Shown here: in pieces, positions 52,628 through 60,826 of the stretch
Layout of the letters: every line of letters begins with the position of its first letter
Numbering within the stretch: the stretch's first letter is position 1
DNA from: Microbacterium sp. 18062
GTDB lineage: Bacteria; Actinomycetota; Actinomycetes; Actinomycetales; Microbacteriaceae
Reading direction: 5' to 3'
Length of the DNA stretch: 64,000 nucleotides
Assembly: GCF_902706225.1 (NCBI RefSeq)
Contig: NZ_CACSKB010000005.1
Span: 1 to 64,000 of the forward strand
Position numbers and translations under genes: made by a program
The notes under the pieces: generated by a model
Database searches by the model: none
What the model saw: only the letters and a program-made list of their open reading frames with translations
Told to the model about the DNA's origin: nothing

Positions 52628-52669
52628 GGGTGCCGCCGGCGGCCCCGCAGCCACCCGCCGGCGGCACCC
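52628..52669 (+). terminator. Strong hairpin after ssb
   Basis: GGGTGCCGCCGGCGG (52628-52642) pairs perfectly with CCGCCGGCGGCACCC (52655-52669), then TTCCCGTTT. It looks like a terminator closing the transfer operon before the DUF4913-xis-int unit. Confidence 0.65.
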
Positions 52670-52704
52670 TTCCCGTTTCCGCTCTGCGGATGTAAAGGAT
52701 CGCT

Positions 52705-53316
52705 ATGCCCGACACGACTGACCCGGAGGTGCCGCTTCCGGACGATCCCGGCGACGAGGTACGCCGCATCGTCGAGGAGCAGTACACCCAGCACATCAAC
52801 GACGTCCTCGGCGAGGTGCCCCGCCCGATCAACTGGCGCACCTTGCCCCCGGAAGATCTGGAGCACGAGTTGCTCGAGCTCAACGCCTGGGTCGACTGGC
52901 TCCGACACGAGTACGGGCTGCCCGCCCAGATCATCCCGCCGATGTGGCACCGCCACCCCGAGCTGCTCTGGGAGCTGTCCGCGCTCCGCCAGCACTGGCT
53001 GTTCAGCTACGACCCGCAAGCCAAGGGGAACCAGGCCCTCGCCTGGCACCACGATTTCGGCCTAGCCCGCGAACGGCTCCGCGACTGGGTCACCATCTCC
53101 GGCACCCGCCTGGACCGCGACCGGCCCACCCGCATCACCCCTTGGCCCGGTGGTGAAGCCGCGGGCTGGGCGGAGCCCGACACCACCGACCGGCCCGTGA
53201 CCGAGCGCACCGAGGACTTCCTCGCCTTCGTGGAGGAGCAGATCCGCGTCCGGCAGCAGCAGCAGGACGCGACGATCCAGGAGATCGTGAACACCGACTG
53301 GAGCGACCGGCCATGA
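52705..53316 (+). CDS. DUF4913 protein
   Basis: A 203-residue protein with the DUF4913 pattern (LEHELLELNAWVDWLRHEYGLPAQIIPPMWHRHPELLWELSALRQHWLFSYD). This family is found almost only in actinobacterial plasmids and ICEs; its role is unknown. It overlaps the excisionase by ATGA, so it belongs to the excision/integration unit. Confidence 0.85.
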   Translation: MPDTTDPEVPLPDDPGDEVRRIVEEQYTQHINDVLGEVPRPINWRTLPPEDLEHELLELNAWVDWLRHEYGLPAQIIPPMWHRHPELLWELSALRQHWLFSYDPQAKGNQALAWHHDFGLARERLRDWVTISGTRLDRDRPTRITPWPGGEAAGWAEPDTTDRPVTERTEDFLAFVEEQIRVRQQQQDATIQEIVNTDWSDRP

Positions 53317-53525
53317 GCGAGACGATCGCCGAGTCGAACCTGGTGTCGCCGCTGCTCGACAGCAGAGAGGTCGCCGCCTACCTGAAAGTCTCGGAGGCGA
53401 CGTTGTCGCGGTGGCGCACCGACAAGAAGGGACCCCCGTTCCTGCGGATGGGCGGGATCACCCGGTACCGGGTCGATGATGTCGAGACGTGGCTCGCGTC
53501 GCTCTCCGCCGATGAGCACAGCTGA
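53313..53525 (+). CDS. Excisionase/HTH (MerR-like, Xis)
   Basis: A 70-residue winged-helix protein, LLDSREVAAYLKVSEATLSRWRTDKKGPPFLRMGGITRYRVDDVETWL, typical of Xis/AlpA-like directionality factors. It overlaps the integrase start by 14 bp. It should bind near the right end and favour excision. Confidence 0.88.
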   Translation: MSETIAESNLVSPLLDSREVAAYLKVSEATLSRWRTDKKGPPFLRMGGITRYRVDDVETWLASLSADEHS

Positions 53526-54729
53526 GAGCGCCCCGGCCGTCCCTCCCTTCGGGGTGAAGGTCACCACAGACCTCGAGTACCGCGCCTCCGGCATCCGGGC
53601 ACGGGCGCGCTGGATCGACCCGCAGACCCGACGGCGCATCGTACGCGCACTCGTCGTACCCGACGAGGAGGCCGCCGATGCGTTCTTCAGCGATCTGCTG
53701 AAGTCCTCCGAGATCGGCATCGACCGCCGCATCACCTTCGCGGACTACCTGGCGACCATCGGAGACCGGTGGACGCGCGGCCTGGACCCGACCTCGACCG
53801 CCGACGGTTACCAAGTCGGCCTGCGTCTGCGCGTGCTTCCCGCACTCGGGCACCTGCCGCTCTCGCAGATCACGGCCGGGATGATCGATCGCACCATTGA
53901 CGACTGGGAGAAGGTGCACTCCGCCTCGACGATCAAAAACAGCATCGCACCGCTCGTTCGCGTGCTCGACGAGGCCGTGCGCGACGACGTGCTCGCCAGC
54001 AACCCCGCCCGCAACAGGTCCCGCCGCAGCCTCGGCAAATCCGCCCTCATCATCCCCGCCGAACACACCTCGCCTCGCGCCCACGCCCTGCCCGACCTCG
54101 CCACGCTGAACCGGCTCGCCGAAGCCTGCGCACAAGTGCATCAGAGCTACTCGGACTTCGTCATGCTCTGCGCACTCCTCGCCTCCCGAGGTTCCGAGAT
54201 CGCAGGGCTCCGCGTGGGCGACGTCAACACGGAGACAAACATCGTGACCATCAAACGGCAGACCTACCCCGGATCCGGCGGCCTGGTCACCAAGCAGACC
54301 AAAGGACGGGCGGCGCGCCCGGTCCCGATCCTGAACGCGCTCAAGCCAGTCCTGGAGCGTCTGACCGCAGACCGCGAGCCCGACGAGCGGCTGCTGCGCG
54401 GACCCCGCGGCGGCGTCCTGACCACAGCGAGCGTACGCGACGCGACCAAATGGGACGCCCTCGTCACCGAGCTCGGGCTGCCCTCACTCACCCGACACGG
54501 GCTCCGACACACCGGCGCGACCTGGATGGCCGACGCGGGCATCCCCCTGCACGTGCTGCAACGCATCCTCGGCCACAAATCCATCGAGACCACCCGCGGC
54601 TACCTACACCCCGACACCCGCCACCTCGCCTCCGCCGCGGAACAGGCCAACGCATTCCTCGACGCCCAAGAACAGCGGCCAACGCCCTCCCGGACCTCCG
54701 GCGCGACGCGGACCTCACCGCACCGGTGA
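53512..54729 (+). CDS. ICE tyrosine integrase
   Basis: A 405-residue tyrosine recombinase beside the tRNA target. It has an N-terminal arm-binding domain (about residues 10-60), core-binding SAM-like domain (75-165) and catalytic domain with Arg in LLASRGSEIAGL, HGLRHTGATWM, LGHKSIETT and nucleophile in RGYLHP. All residues present. It carries out integration at tRNA-Pro and excision with Xis. I took the ATG at 53512, inside the excisionase end. Confidence 0.92.
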   Translation: MSTAESAPAVPPFGVKVTTDLEYRASGIRARARWIDPQTRRRIVRALVVPDEEAADAFFSDLLKSSEIGIDRRITFADYLATIGDRWTRGLDPTSTADGYQVGLRLRVLPALGHLPLSQITAGMIDRTIDDWEKVHSASTIKNSIAPLVRVLDEAVRDDVLASNPARNRSRRSLGKSALIIPAEHTSPRAHALPDLATLNRLAEACAQVHQSYSDFVMLCALLASRGSEIAGLRVGDVNTETNIVTIKRQTYPGSGGLVTKQTKGRAARPVPILNALKPVLERLTADREPDERLLRGPRGGVLTTASVRDATKWDALVTELGLPSLTRHGLRHTGATWMADAGIPLHVLQRILGHKSIETTRGYLHPDTRHLASAAEQANAFLDAQEQRPTPSRTSGATRTSPHR

Positions 54730-54761
54730 TCCGCCTCACGAGCCGCGAATGGGGCGCCGGT

Positions 54762-54779
54762 GTCCCGGCTGTGTCCCGG
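54762..54779 (+). repeat. Paired GTCCCGG sites, candidate right integrase arm sites
   Basis: GTCCCGG at 54762-54768 and 54773-54779, 11 bp apart, between the integrase stop and the tRNA. Same heptamer, spacing and orientation as at 3901-3918. Confidence 0.5.
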
Positions 54780-54869
54780 CGCGTGGCAACGCACCCACTC
54801 GTGGACATCGCGACGCAACGGAACCCAGTCCACGAAGGTCCCCATAAACCCTCGAACGCGAACGACGAA

Positions 54870-54900
54870 GCCCAGGCGAGAAACATGCTCTCACCTGGGC
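54870..54900 (-). terminator. tRNA-Pro downstream hairpin
   Basis: GCCCAGGCGAG (54870-54880) pairs with CTCACCTGGGC (54890-54900) through one G-U. It lies just past the tRNA 3' end in its direction of transcription. It is also followed by TTTT on the plus strand, so it could stop integrase transcription too. Confidence 0.6.
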
Positions 54901-54908
54901 TTTTGTGT

Positions 54909-54981
54909 CGGGATGACAGGATTTGAACCTGCGACCCCCTGACCCCCAGTCAGGTGCGCTACCAAGCTGCGCCACATCCCG
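54909..54981 (-). tRNA. tRNA-Pro (anticodon GGG), complete
   Basis: The minus strand folds as a 73-nt cloverleaf: acceptor CGGGATG/CATCCCG, D-arm GCGC...GCGC, anticodon stem CCTGA/TCAGG with loop CTGGGGG (anticodon GGG), and T-arm GCAGG-TTCAAAT-CCTGT. CCA is not encoded. Positions 54906-54949 equal 3761-3804, and 54940-54984 equal 55020-55064. It is the only complete copy in the window, so it has to supply the function. Confidence 0.93.
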
Positions 54982-55019
54982 TTGTTCACTTTTCAGGCTG
55001 AAACAGCCGCTACCGCACT

Positions 55020-55064
55020 TGACCCCCAGTCAGGTGCGCTACCAAGCTGCGCCACATCCCGTTG
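55020..55064 (-). repeat. Second copy of the tRNA-Pro 5' half
   Basis: These 45 bp are identical to 54940-54984: the tRNA from its 5' end through the anticodon loop. The 3' side then diverges into AAGTGCGGTAG. The copy cannot make a tRNA. Together with 3761-3804 it makes up the two halves of a split tRNA that flank the element. Confidence 0.88.
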
Positions 55065-55089
55065 CCGCCCGCACGCGGGCAACTCGACT

Positions 55090-55095
55090 ATCTTA
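55090..55095 (-). promoter_or_regulatory. Probable -10 of the tRNA-Pro promoter
   Basis: TAAGAT on the minus strand lies 28 bp upstream of the displaced tRNA 5' half. The original tRNA promoter is thus to the right of the broken copy, and transcription must pass through the broken half to reach the complete tRNA. Confidence 0.45.
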
Positions 55096-55197
55096 GCCGG
55101 TCCGCCGACCGACAGCGAAACACGACCGCCCCTGGCGTGCCGCGGCCGCACCCGTCAAGTCCTTCGCCGTGTCGACGCCCCCGAGTACCGTCTCGGC

Positions 55198-55769
55198 ATG
55201 GGCACGATCACCGTTCTTCCCGCGGCCGCAGACCGATTCGATGCCGTCGAGCACGCGCTCATCGGGGGCGGCGACGGCCGCTCCTGCCAGCGCCAGTGGT
55301 GGACGCTCACCAGCGCCGAGTTCCAGCGCACCCCCGCACGGAGCTCCTCCGCCAGGAGACCCGGGAGCCGCGCGCCCCGGGCCTCGTCGCCGAGATCGGC
55401 GGCGAGGCCGCGGGTTGGGTGCGCCTGGGCCCCCGCACCCGCCAGCGCCGACTCGCGCGCACGAGGCTCTTCGGGCCCAACTCTCCCGAGCCCTGGGACG
55501 ACCACACGGTCTGGGCCGTCAGCTGCTTCTCCGTGCGTAAGGAGTTCCGCCGACAACGCGTCGCCACGGCCCTTCTGTCCGGGGCCGTCGACTTCGCCCG
55601 CGATCACGGCGCACGCGTCATCGAGGGGTATCCGATCGACACCTCCGCCGGGCAGGTCGGTTCGAACGAGCTCTACATCGGAGCTCTCCGCACCTTTCTC
55701 GATGCCGGGTTCACCGAGACCGCCCGGCCCCGCGCCGATCGCGCGATCGTCGCCCTCGGCCTGCGCTGA
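55198..55769 (+). pseudogene. GNAT acetyltransferase with a frameshift
   Basis: The start MGTITVLPAAADRFDAVEHALIGGGDGRSCQRQWWTL is in one frame up to EFQRT (about 55333). The rest (ELLRQETREPRAPGLVAEIGGEAAGWVRLGPRTR, SCFSVRKEFRRQRVATALLSGAVDFARDHGARVIEGYPID) is in another frame to 55769. The second part holds the acetyl-CoA-binding RQRVATAL loop. One base too few in the run CACCCCCG (55330-55338) explains it; a sequencing error in a C-run is as likely as a real mutation. Substrate unknown. Confidence 0.75.
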
Positions 55770-55794
55770 ACCGCCGGCGCGCTACCGTGGTTCG

Positions 55795-56496
55795 ATGCGC
55801 ACCGCCGCGGAGTCCGCCCCCGTCACCACGCCGCCGCGATCGTGGTGGTGGGGCTTCGCGCTGTTCACCACGGTCTCCCTCGTACACGTCGTGGCACTGG
55901 GGCTCGGCACCGACGCGATCGCCGCCCCGACCAAACTCGCTCTCATGCCCGCGCTCGCGGTGGCTGCGCTCTGGGCCGGCCGCGGCTCCGGATGGGGCAC
56001 GCCCTACACCGCCCTCTTCCTCGCGCTCGCCCTCTCCTGGCTCGGCGACGGCGCCGGCGCGTTCTTCCCGGATGCGCCGACCGTGCCGGTCATGCTGCTG
56101 TGCTTCGGCCTCGCCCACCTCGTCTACATCTGGCTGTTCGCCCGACCGCTCGCCCTTAGGCGCCTCCCCGCCTGGTCGCTCGTGTACGCCGCCTGGTGGG
56201 TCGCACTCCTGCTCATCCTGTGGCCGCACCTCGGCGGCCTCGCCATCCCCGTCGCCGCCTACGGGCTGGTCCTCGGCGGCACCGCGGCCGCCGCCGCGCG
56301 GTGCGGACCGGTCATCGCCACAGGCGGAGCGTTCTTCCTCGTCTCCGACACCGTGCTCGCGTTCCGTCTCTTCCTCCCCGAGGCGATGCCCGGGGAGGCG
56401 AGCCCGGTCGTCATGCTGACGTACTGCCTCGGACAGGGACTGCTCGTCGCGGGCGTCGTCCGGCATCCGGCCTCGCGCCGGGAGGCGACGAGATGA
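55795..56496 (+). CDS. YhhN-family lysoplasmalogenase-like membrane protein
   Basis: A 233-residue protein with about seven to eight TM helices. Landmarks: APTKLALMPALAVAAL, ALALSWLGDGAGAFF and GGAFFLVSDTVLAFRLF, the conserved acidic positions of the YhhN/TMEM86 family, which hydrolyse vinyl ether lysolipids in animals; bacterial roles are uncertain. It overlaps the next gene by ATGA. Confidence 0.85.
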   Translation: MRTAAESAPVTTPPRSWWWGFALFTTVSLVHVVALGLGTDAIAAPTKLALMPALAVAALWAGRGSGWGTPYTALFLALALSWLGDGAGAFFPDAPTVPVMLLCFGLAHLVYIWLFARPLALRRLPAWSLVYAAWWVALLLILWPHLGGLAIPVAAYGLVLGGTAAAAARCGPVIATGGAFFLVSDTVLAFRLFLPEAMPGEASPVVMLTYCLGQGLLVAGVVRHPASRREATR

Positions 56497-56876
56497 CGGA
56501 TGCCGCCTCCCCCGTCCGCGTCGACTCGTGGCTCTGGGCGGTCAGGGTCTACAAGACCCGCTCCGCCGCCACCACCGCGTGCCGAGCCGGGCACGTGCGC
56601 GTCGGCGGCGAGCGCGCGAAGGCCGCCCAGCTCGTGCGCCCCGGCGACGAGATCCGCGTGCGCATCGCCGGCTTCGACCGCATCCTGATCGTGCGCCAGA
56701 CGATCACGAAGCGGGTGAGCGCGCCCCTCGCCGCCGCGGCCGCCGACGACCAGACGCCGCCACCGCCACCGCGCGAGTCGGTGCCGTTCGTGCCCGTCCG
56801 CGATCGCGGCGCGGGCCGGCCCACCAAACGCGAGCGACGCGAGACCGATCGCCTGCGCGGACGCACGACCGAGTAG
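56493..56876 (+). CDS. S4-domain RNA-binding protein (Hsp15-like)
   Basis: A 127-residue protein with an S4 domain, VRVDSWLWAVRVYKTRSAATTACRAGHVRVGGERAKAAQLVRPGDEIRV, and a basic tail. Hsp15-type proteins bind stalled 50S subunits with peptidyl-tRNA. The ribosome-recycling role is from the family; the length fits. Confidence 0.87.
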   Translation: MTDAASPVRVDSWLWAVRVYKTRSAATTACRAGHVRVGGERAKAAQLVRPGDEIRVRIAGFDRILIVRQTITKRVSAPLAAAAADDQTPPPPPRESVPFVPVRDRGAGRPTKRERRETDRLRGRTTE

Positions 56877-56927
56877 CCGTTCGCACACGTCAGCCGGCTG
56901 CCCCGCGATCGAGCAGCGGTCCGTCCG

Positions 56928-57839
56928 TCACTCCTCCAGCAGGTCGAGCAGCCAGCCGGCACCGTGCACGGTCGCGCCGGCGGCCTCGCATCGCGCCACG
57001 AGTGCACGATCGCTCGTCACCACGGTGACGAGCCGACCCGCCGCGGCGAGCGAGACGACCCGGGCGACGATCTCGTCGTCGCCGGATGCCGGCGCCGCCA
57101 CCGTCTGCACGAGCTCAGGACCGTCGACCGCGAGGACGTCCCGCGCCTTCCCCTCGACGACCAGCACGAAAGCCGGGAACCAGTGCTGCTCACCGAGCCC
57201 CAGCGCCGGCGCGGGCACCCCCGTCTCGGCGAGCGCGGCGATCCGTCCGCGCAGCCGCTCGGTCGCCCCCGCCCTGTCCCGCCACCAGCCGTCCGGCACC
57301 GACCCGACCACGTTCGCCGCATCCACCACGATCACCGGACGCGCCTCGAGCAGCCCCCGCAGCACCGTCCACGAATCCGCGAACCCCGGATGCAGCGGGT
57401 ACGTGTCCACCTCGCCGATCGGCACCCACGACAGCTCGACGCTCTCGGGGTCGCTGATGACCGCCTCGAACGGCCGCACGACATCGGCCACCAGCGTGGT
57501 GTACGACCAGTAGCCGAGATCGAGCACGCTCAGCAGACGCGGTCGCACGGCGCGTTCGGGCACCCCGGCCTCTTCGGTCGCCTCACGGATCGCTCCGTCC
57601 GTGGCGGACTCACCCTCGTGCCGGGCACCGCCGGGCAACGCCCACGTGCCCCCGAAGTGGCTCCACGAGACCCGGTGCTGCAGCAGAACGCCGCGCCGCG
57701 CGTCCACGGCCAGCAGACCGGCCGCGCCGAACCGACCCCAGTACCGCTCCCCCGACGGCGCGATCACCCAGGCGTCCCCCGGATCCCGCGGCCCCAGCGG
57801 ACGCCGCGGCTCACCGGGCAGGGGCGGCTGGATGGTCAC
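56928..57839 (-). CDS. NUDIX hydrolase fused to a NYN/PIN-like domain
   Basis: A 303-residue, two-domain protein. The NUDIX box is visible as GGARHEGESATDGAIREATEEAG (about residues 70-92; GX5EX7REUXEEXG). The C-terminal part (VIVVDAANVVGSVPDGWW near 168 and VTVVTSDRALVARCEAAGA) is a NYN/PIN-like ribonuclease fold. It starts at a GTG. Such fusions are common in Microbacteriaceae; the substrate is unknown. Confidence 0.85.
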   Translation of the reverse strand: MTIQPPLPGEPRRPLGPRDPGDAWVIAPSGERYWGRFGAAGLLAVDARRGVLLQHRVSWSHFGGTWALPGGARHEGESATDGAIREATEEAGVPERAVRPRLLSVLDLGYWSYTTLVADVVRPFEAVISDPESVELSWVPIGEVDTYPLHPGFADSWTVLRGLLEARPVIVVDAANVVGSVPDGWWRDRAGATERLRGRIAALAETGVPAPALGLGEQHWFPAFVLVVEGKARDVLAVDGPELVQTVAAPASGDDEIVARVVSLAAAGRLVTVVTSDRALVARCEAAGATVHGAGWLLDLLEE

Positions 57840-58198
57840 CTCTCCAGCCTGTCACATCGGCACTCTCGCGCGTCCTCACGTGTCGTCCTGACACCAAAGT
57901 CCTCACGCTTCGTCTCGCTGCGCTCGCGGTTCCCGAGCGGGGATCGACGCTCCAACACGACACGACACGACGCGCAGCGCCCGCAGGAACCTCGCGTTAT
58001 ACACCCGATCGCCGCGCACGGCGGGAGCCACGCGCGGCACTGTACGCCCCCACAACAGCGAGCCCGAGAGGACGGACCTCTTCCTGTGTGCTGAGCACAT
58101 ATTGTGCGCAGATCGATATCCACCCCCATATGTTGGGGGGGTACGACGCTCCATCATCCGTAGCGCCGCTCTCCCCCGCCACTCCCAAGGAGCGCAGT
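57840..58198. promoter_or_regulatory. nrdD upstream region with two NrdR-box-like sites
   Basis: A 359-bp gap without a gene. CACATATTGTG (58096-58106) and CCCCCATATGTTGGGGG (58123-58139) are inverted repeats centred about 30 bp apart, close to the spacing of paired NrdR boxes that repress ribonucleotide reductase operons. The second is a poor match to the usual box. The ribosome binding site AAGGAG is just before the GTG start. Confidence 0.45.
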
Positions 58199-60061
58199 GT
58201 GACCACGTCCATCGACCCGACCCTCACCACGATCGAATCCGCCCGCAGCATCCCCGTCGCCGCGACGATCGACGAGTACCTGGACCGCAGGGACTGGCGC
58301 GTCAACGCCAACGCCAACCAGGGCTACTCGCTCGGCGGCCTCATCCTGAACTCCTCGGGCAAGCTCGTCGCCAACTACTGGCTCGACGAGGTCTACGCCC
58401 CGGAGGCGGGCGCCGCGCACCGCGCCGGAGACCTGCACATCCACGATCTCGACGTCTTCGCGGGATACTGCGCGGGGTGGTCGCTTCGCACCCTCCTCGA
58501 ACAGGGGTTCAACGGCGTGCCCGGCCGCATCGCCTCGAGCCCCGCCCGGCACTTCTCCAGCGCGCTCGGCCAGATCGTCAACTTCCTCGGCACCTTGCAG
58601 AACGAGTGGGCGGGCGCGCAGGCGTTCAGCTCGTTCGACACCTACCTCGCCCCCTACGTGCGCCTCGACGGCCTGGATCAGGATGCGGTGCGCCAGGGCA
58701 TCCAGGAGATGGTCTTCGACCTCAACGTGCCCTCGCGATGGGGCACGCAGACGCCCTTCACCAACCTGACGTTCGACTGGACGTGCCCCGACGACCTCGC
58801 GGCGCAGCATCCCCTCGTCGGCGGCGACGTCTGCGAGTTCGCCTACGGCGACCTCGCCCCCGAGATGGCGATGATCAACCGCGCATTCATCGAGGTCATG
58901 ACCGCCGGCGACACCGACGGGCGGGCGTTCACCTTTCCGATCCCGACCTACAACATCACCTCGGACTTCGACTGGGACACCCCCGAGGTCGAGGCCCTGT
59001 TCACCATGACGGCCAAGTACGGGCTGCCCTACTTCCAGAACTTCGTGAACTCCGACCTCGACCCGAGCATGATCCGCTCGATGTGCTGCCGGCTGCAGCT
59101 CGATCTCACCGAGCTGCTCAAGCGCGGCAACGGACTCTTCGGATCCGCCGAGCAGACCGGATCGATCGGTGTCGTCACGATCAACTGCGCCCGGCTCGGA
59201 TTCGTGCACGGCACCGACACCACCGCGCTCCTCGCGCGGCTCGACGAGCTGCTGGAGATCGCACGCGACAGTCTCGAGGCCAAGCGCGAGGTGATCGCGC
59301 ACCACCTCGACGGAGGGCTCTTCCCCTACACCCGGCGCTACCTGGGGACGTTCGACAACCACTTCTCCACGATCGGTGTGAACGGGCTGAATGAGCTGAT
59401 CCGCAACGTCAGCGGCGGCGAGGACGACATCTCCACCCTCACCGGCATGGCCCTGGCGAGTGAGATCCTCGACCACGTCCGCGCGCGGATGGTGGAGTTC
59501 CAGGAACAGACCGGCCACATGTACAACCTCGAGGCCACGCCCGCCGAGAGCGCCACCTACCGGTTCGCACGATCGGATGCGGAGCGCTTCCACGCGTGGA
59601 CGGATGGCGGGATCCTGCAGGCCGGCACGGCGACGAACCCCTACTACACGAACTCGTCGCAACTCCCCGTCGGGTTCACGGACGACGCGTTCGAGGCCAT
59701 GACCCTGCAGGAGGATCTGCAGCAGAAGTACACCGGCGGCACGGTGCTGCACCTCTACATGGGCGAGGCGGCGCCCTCGCCCGCAGCCTGCCGGGCGCTC
59801 GTCCGGCGGGCGCTCGAGCGCTTCCGCATCCCCTACCTCACCGTCACCCCGACGTTCTCGATCTGCCCGGGCCACGGCTACCGCTCCGGCGAGCACCCGA
59901 CGTGCCCGGACTGCGGCGCGGCCTGCGAGGTGTGGACCCGGGTGATGGGCTACTTCCGGCCGGTCTCGTCGTTCAATGTCGGCAAGCAGGGCGAGGCCGC
60001 GGAACGTGTGCCGTTCTCGTACGACGCCGCCGAGCCGTACCTCGCGCCGGCGATGGTGTGA
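58199..60061 (+). CDS. nrdD: Anaerobic ribonucleoside-triphosphate reductase
   Basis: A 620-residue class III reductase. It makes dNTPs without oxygen using a glycyl radical. The C-terminal zinc site (CPGHGY, CPDCGAAC) and the glycyl radical loop WTRVMGYFRP (near residue 585) are present; SMCCRLQLDLTELLKRGNGLFGS holds active-site Cys. GTG start after AAGGAG. It is followed 2 bp later by its activase, so the pair is one operon and the host can probably grow with little oxygen. Confidence 0.93.
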   Translation: MTTSIDPTLTTIESARSIPVAATIDEYLDRRDWRVNANANQGYSLGGLILNSSGKLVANYWLDEVYAPEAGAAHRAGDLHIHDLDVFAGYCAGWSLRTLLEQGFNGVPGRIASSPARHFSSALGQIVNFLGTLQNEWAGAQAFSSFDTYLAPYVRLDGLDQDAVRQGIQEMVFDLNVPSRWGTQTPFTNLTFDWTCPDDLAAQHPLVGGDVCEFAYGDLAPEMAMINRAFIEVMTAGDTDGRAFTFPIPTYNITSDFDWDTPEVEALFTMTAKYGLPYFQNFVNSDLDPSMIRSMCCRLQLDLTELLKRGNGLFGSAEQTGSIGVVTINCARLGFVHGTDTTALLARLDELLEIARDSLEAKREVIAHHLDGGLFPYTRRYLGTFDNHFSTIGVNGLNELIRNVSGGEDDISTLTGMALASEILDHVRARMVEFQEQTGHMYNLEATPAESATYRFARSDAERFHAWTDGGILQAGTATNPYYTNSSQLPVGFTDDAFEAMTLQEDLQQKYTGGTVLHLYMGEAAPSPAACRALVRRALERFRIPYLTVTPTFSICPGHGYRSGEHPTCPDCGAACEVWTRVMGYFRPVSSFNVGKQGEAAERVPFSYDAAEPYLAPAMV

Positions 60062-60063
60062 CC

Positions 60064-60795
60064 ATGGCCGCCACGAACCTGACGCCCACCCGAGTCGCGG
60101 CGCCGCGCGTCGCCGGGCTCTCCCGGTTCTCGACGGTCGACTGGCCGGGCATGCTCGTCGCGACGATCTTCCTGCAGGGCTGCCCGTGGGACTGCGTGTA
60201 CTGCCACAATCCCGACCTCATCGACCCGCGGCGGGAGACGGACATGTCCTGGGTCGACGTGATGGCGTTCCTGCGGTCCCGCACCGGCCTGCTCGACGGC
60301 GTCGTCTTCTCGGGCGGCGAGCCCACGATGCAGCGCGCGCTGCGACCGGCGATCGAGGAGGTGCGGGAGCTGGGCTTCGCGGTCGGCCTCCACACCGCCG
60401 GGGCGTACCCGACGCTCCTCGCCCGCGCGCTGCCGCTCGTCTCGTGGGTGGGCATCGACGTCAAAGCGGCCTTCGCGGAGTACGGCGCCGTCACCGGCCG
60501 GCCCCGCAGCGGATCGGCCGCGGAGCGGTCCCTGGCACTGGTCGTCGCGAACCACCTGCTCCGGCGCGGCACGCCGCATCCGCTCGCCTACGAGGTGCGC
60601 ACGACCGTGCACCCCGACCTCATCGACGACGCCCGGCTGGCGTCGCTCGGCCGGGACATCGCCGAGCGCGGCGCGACACGGTGGGCCGTGCAGCGCTACC
60701 GTGCGACCGGCGCCCGGTCCGGCGCGCCGGCCGGACGGCCGCTGCGCCTCGACGACCTCCCCCGCGAGCTGTTCGCCGAGGTGGTCGTGCGGTGA
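60064..60795 (+). CDS. nrdG: Anaerobic ribonucleotide reductase activating protein
   Basis: A 243-residue radical SAM enzyme with CPWDCVYC (CxxxCxxC iron-sulfur motif, about residues 39-46) and the GGE motif FSGGEPTMQ. It generates the glycyl radical in NrdD. It resembles the NrdG2/pyruvate-formate-lyase-activase-like type seen in actinobacteria, longer than E. coli NrdG. Confidence 0.92.
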   Translation: MAATNLTPTRVAAPRVAGLSRFSTVDWPGMLVATIFLQGCPWDCVYCHNPDLIDPRRETDMSWVDVMAFLRSRTGLLDGVVFSGGEPTMQRALRPAIEEVRELGFAVGLHTAGAYPTLLARALPLVSWVGIDVKAAFAEYGAVTGRPRSGSAAERSLALVVANHLLRRGTPHPLAYEVRTTVHPDLIDDARLASLGRDIAERGATRWAVQRYRATGARSGAPAGRPLRLDDLPRELFAEVVVR

Positions 60796-60826
60796 TCGCG
60801 ACGGCGCGCAGCAGGACGAAATCCGG

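Larger units (their letters stand above)
3795..55029. mobile_element. Integrative and conjugative element in tRNA-Pro(GGG), about 51 kb
   Basis: Both ends share pieces of tRNA-Pro. An excisionase and tyrosine integrase sit at the right end, and a MobF relaxase and a complete set of actinobacterial type IV secretion genes lie inside. Cargo includes AbiE, a candidate restriction-like defence operon, a galactose cassette and a Tn554-like module. The exact ends depend on the crossover model: using the 10-bp core gives 3795-55029; using the 44-bp repeat gives 3761-54949. The gene order relaxase, TrbL, SCO6880, VirB4, TraG, SSB, DUF4913, Xis, Int is typical of ICEs in Micrococcales. Confidence 0.85.

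Noticed and set aside
55019..55064. A second functional tRNA-Pro at the right end
   Set aside because: Only the 5' half is present; the T-arm and acceptor 3' strand are missing.
58154..59896. 580-codon minus-strand frame opposite nrdD
   Set aside because: nrdD is unmistakable on the plus strand, including the glycyl radical loop.
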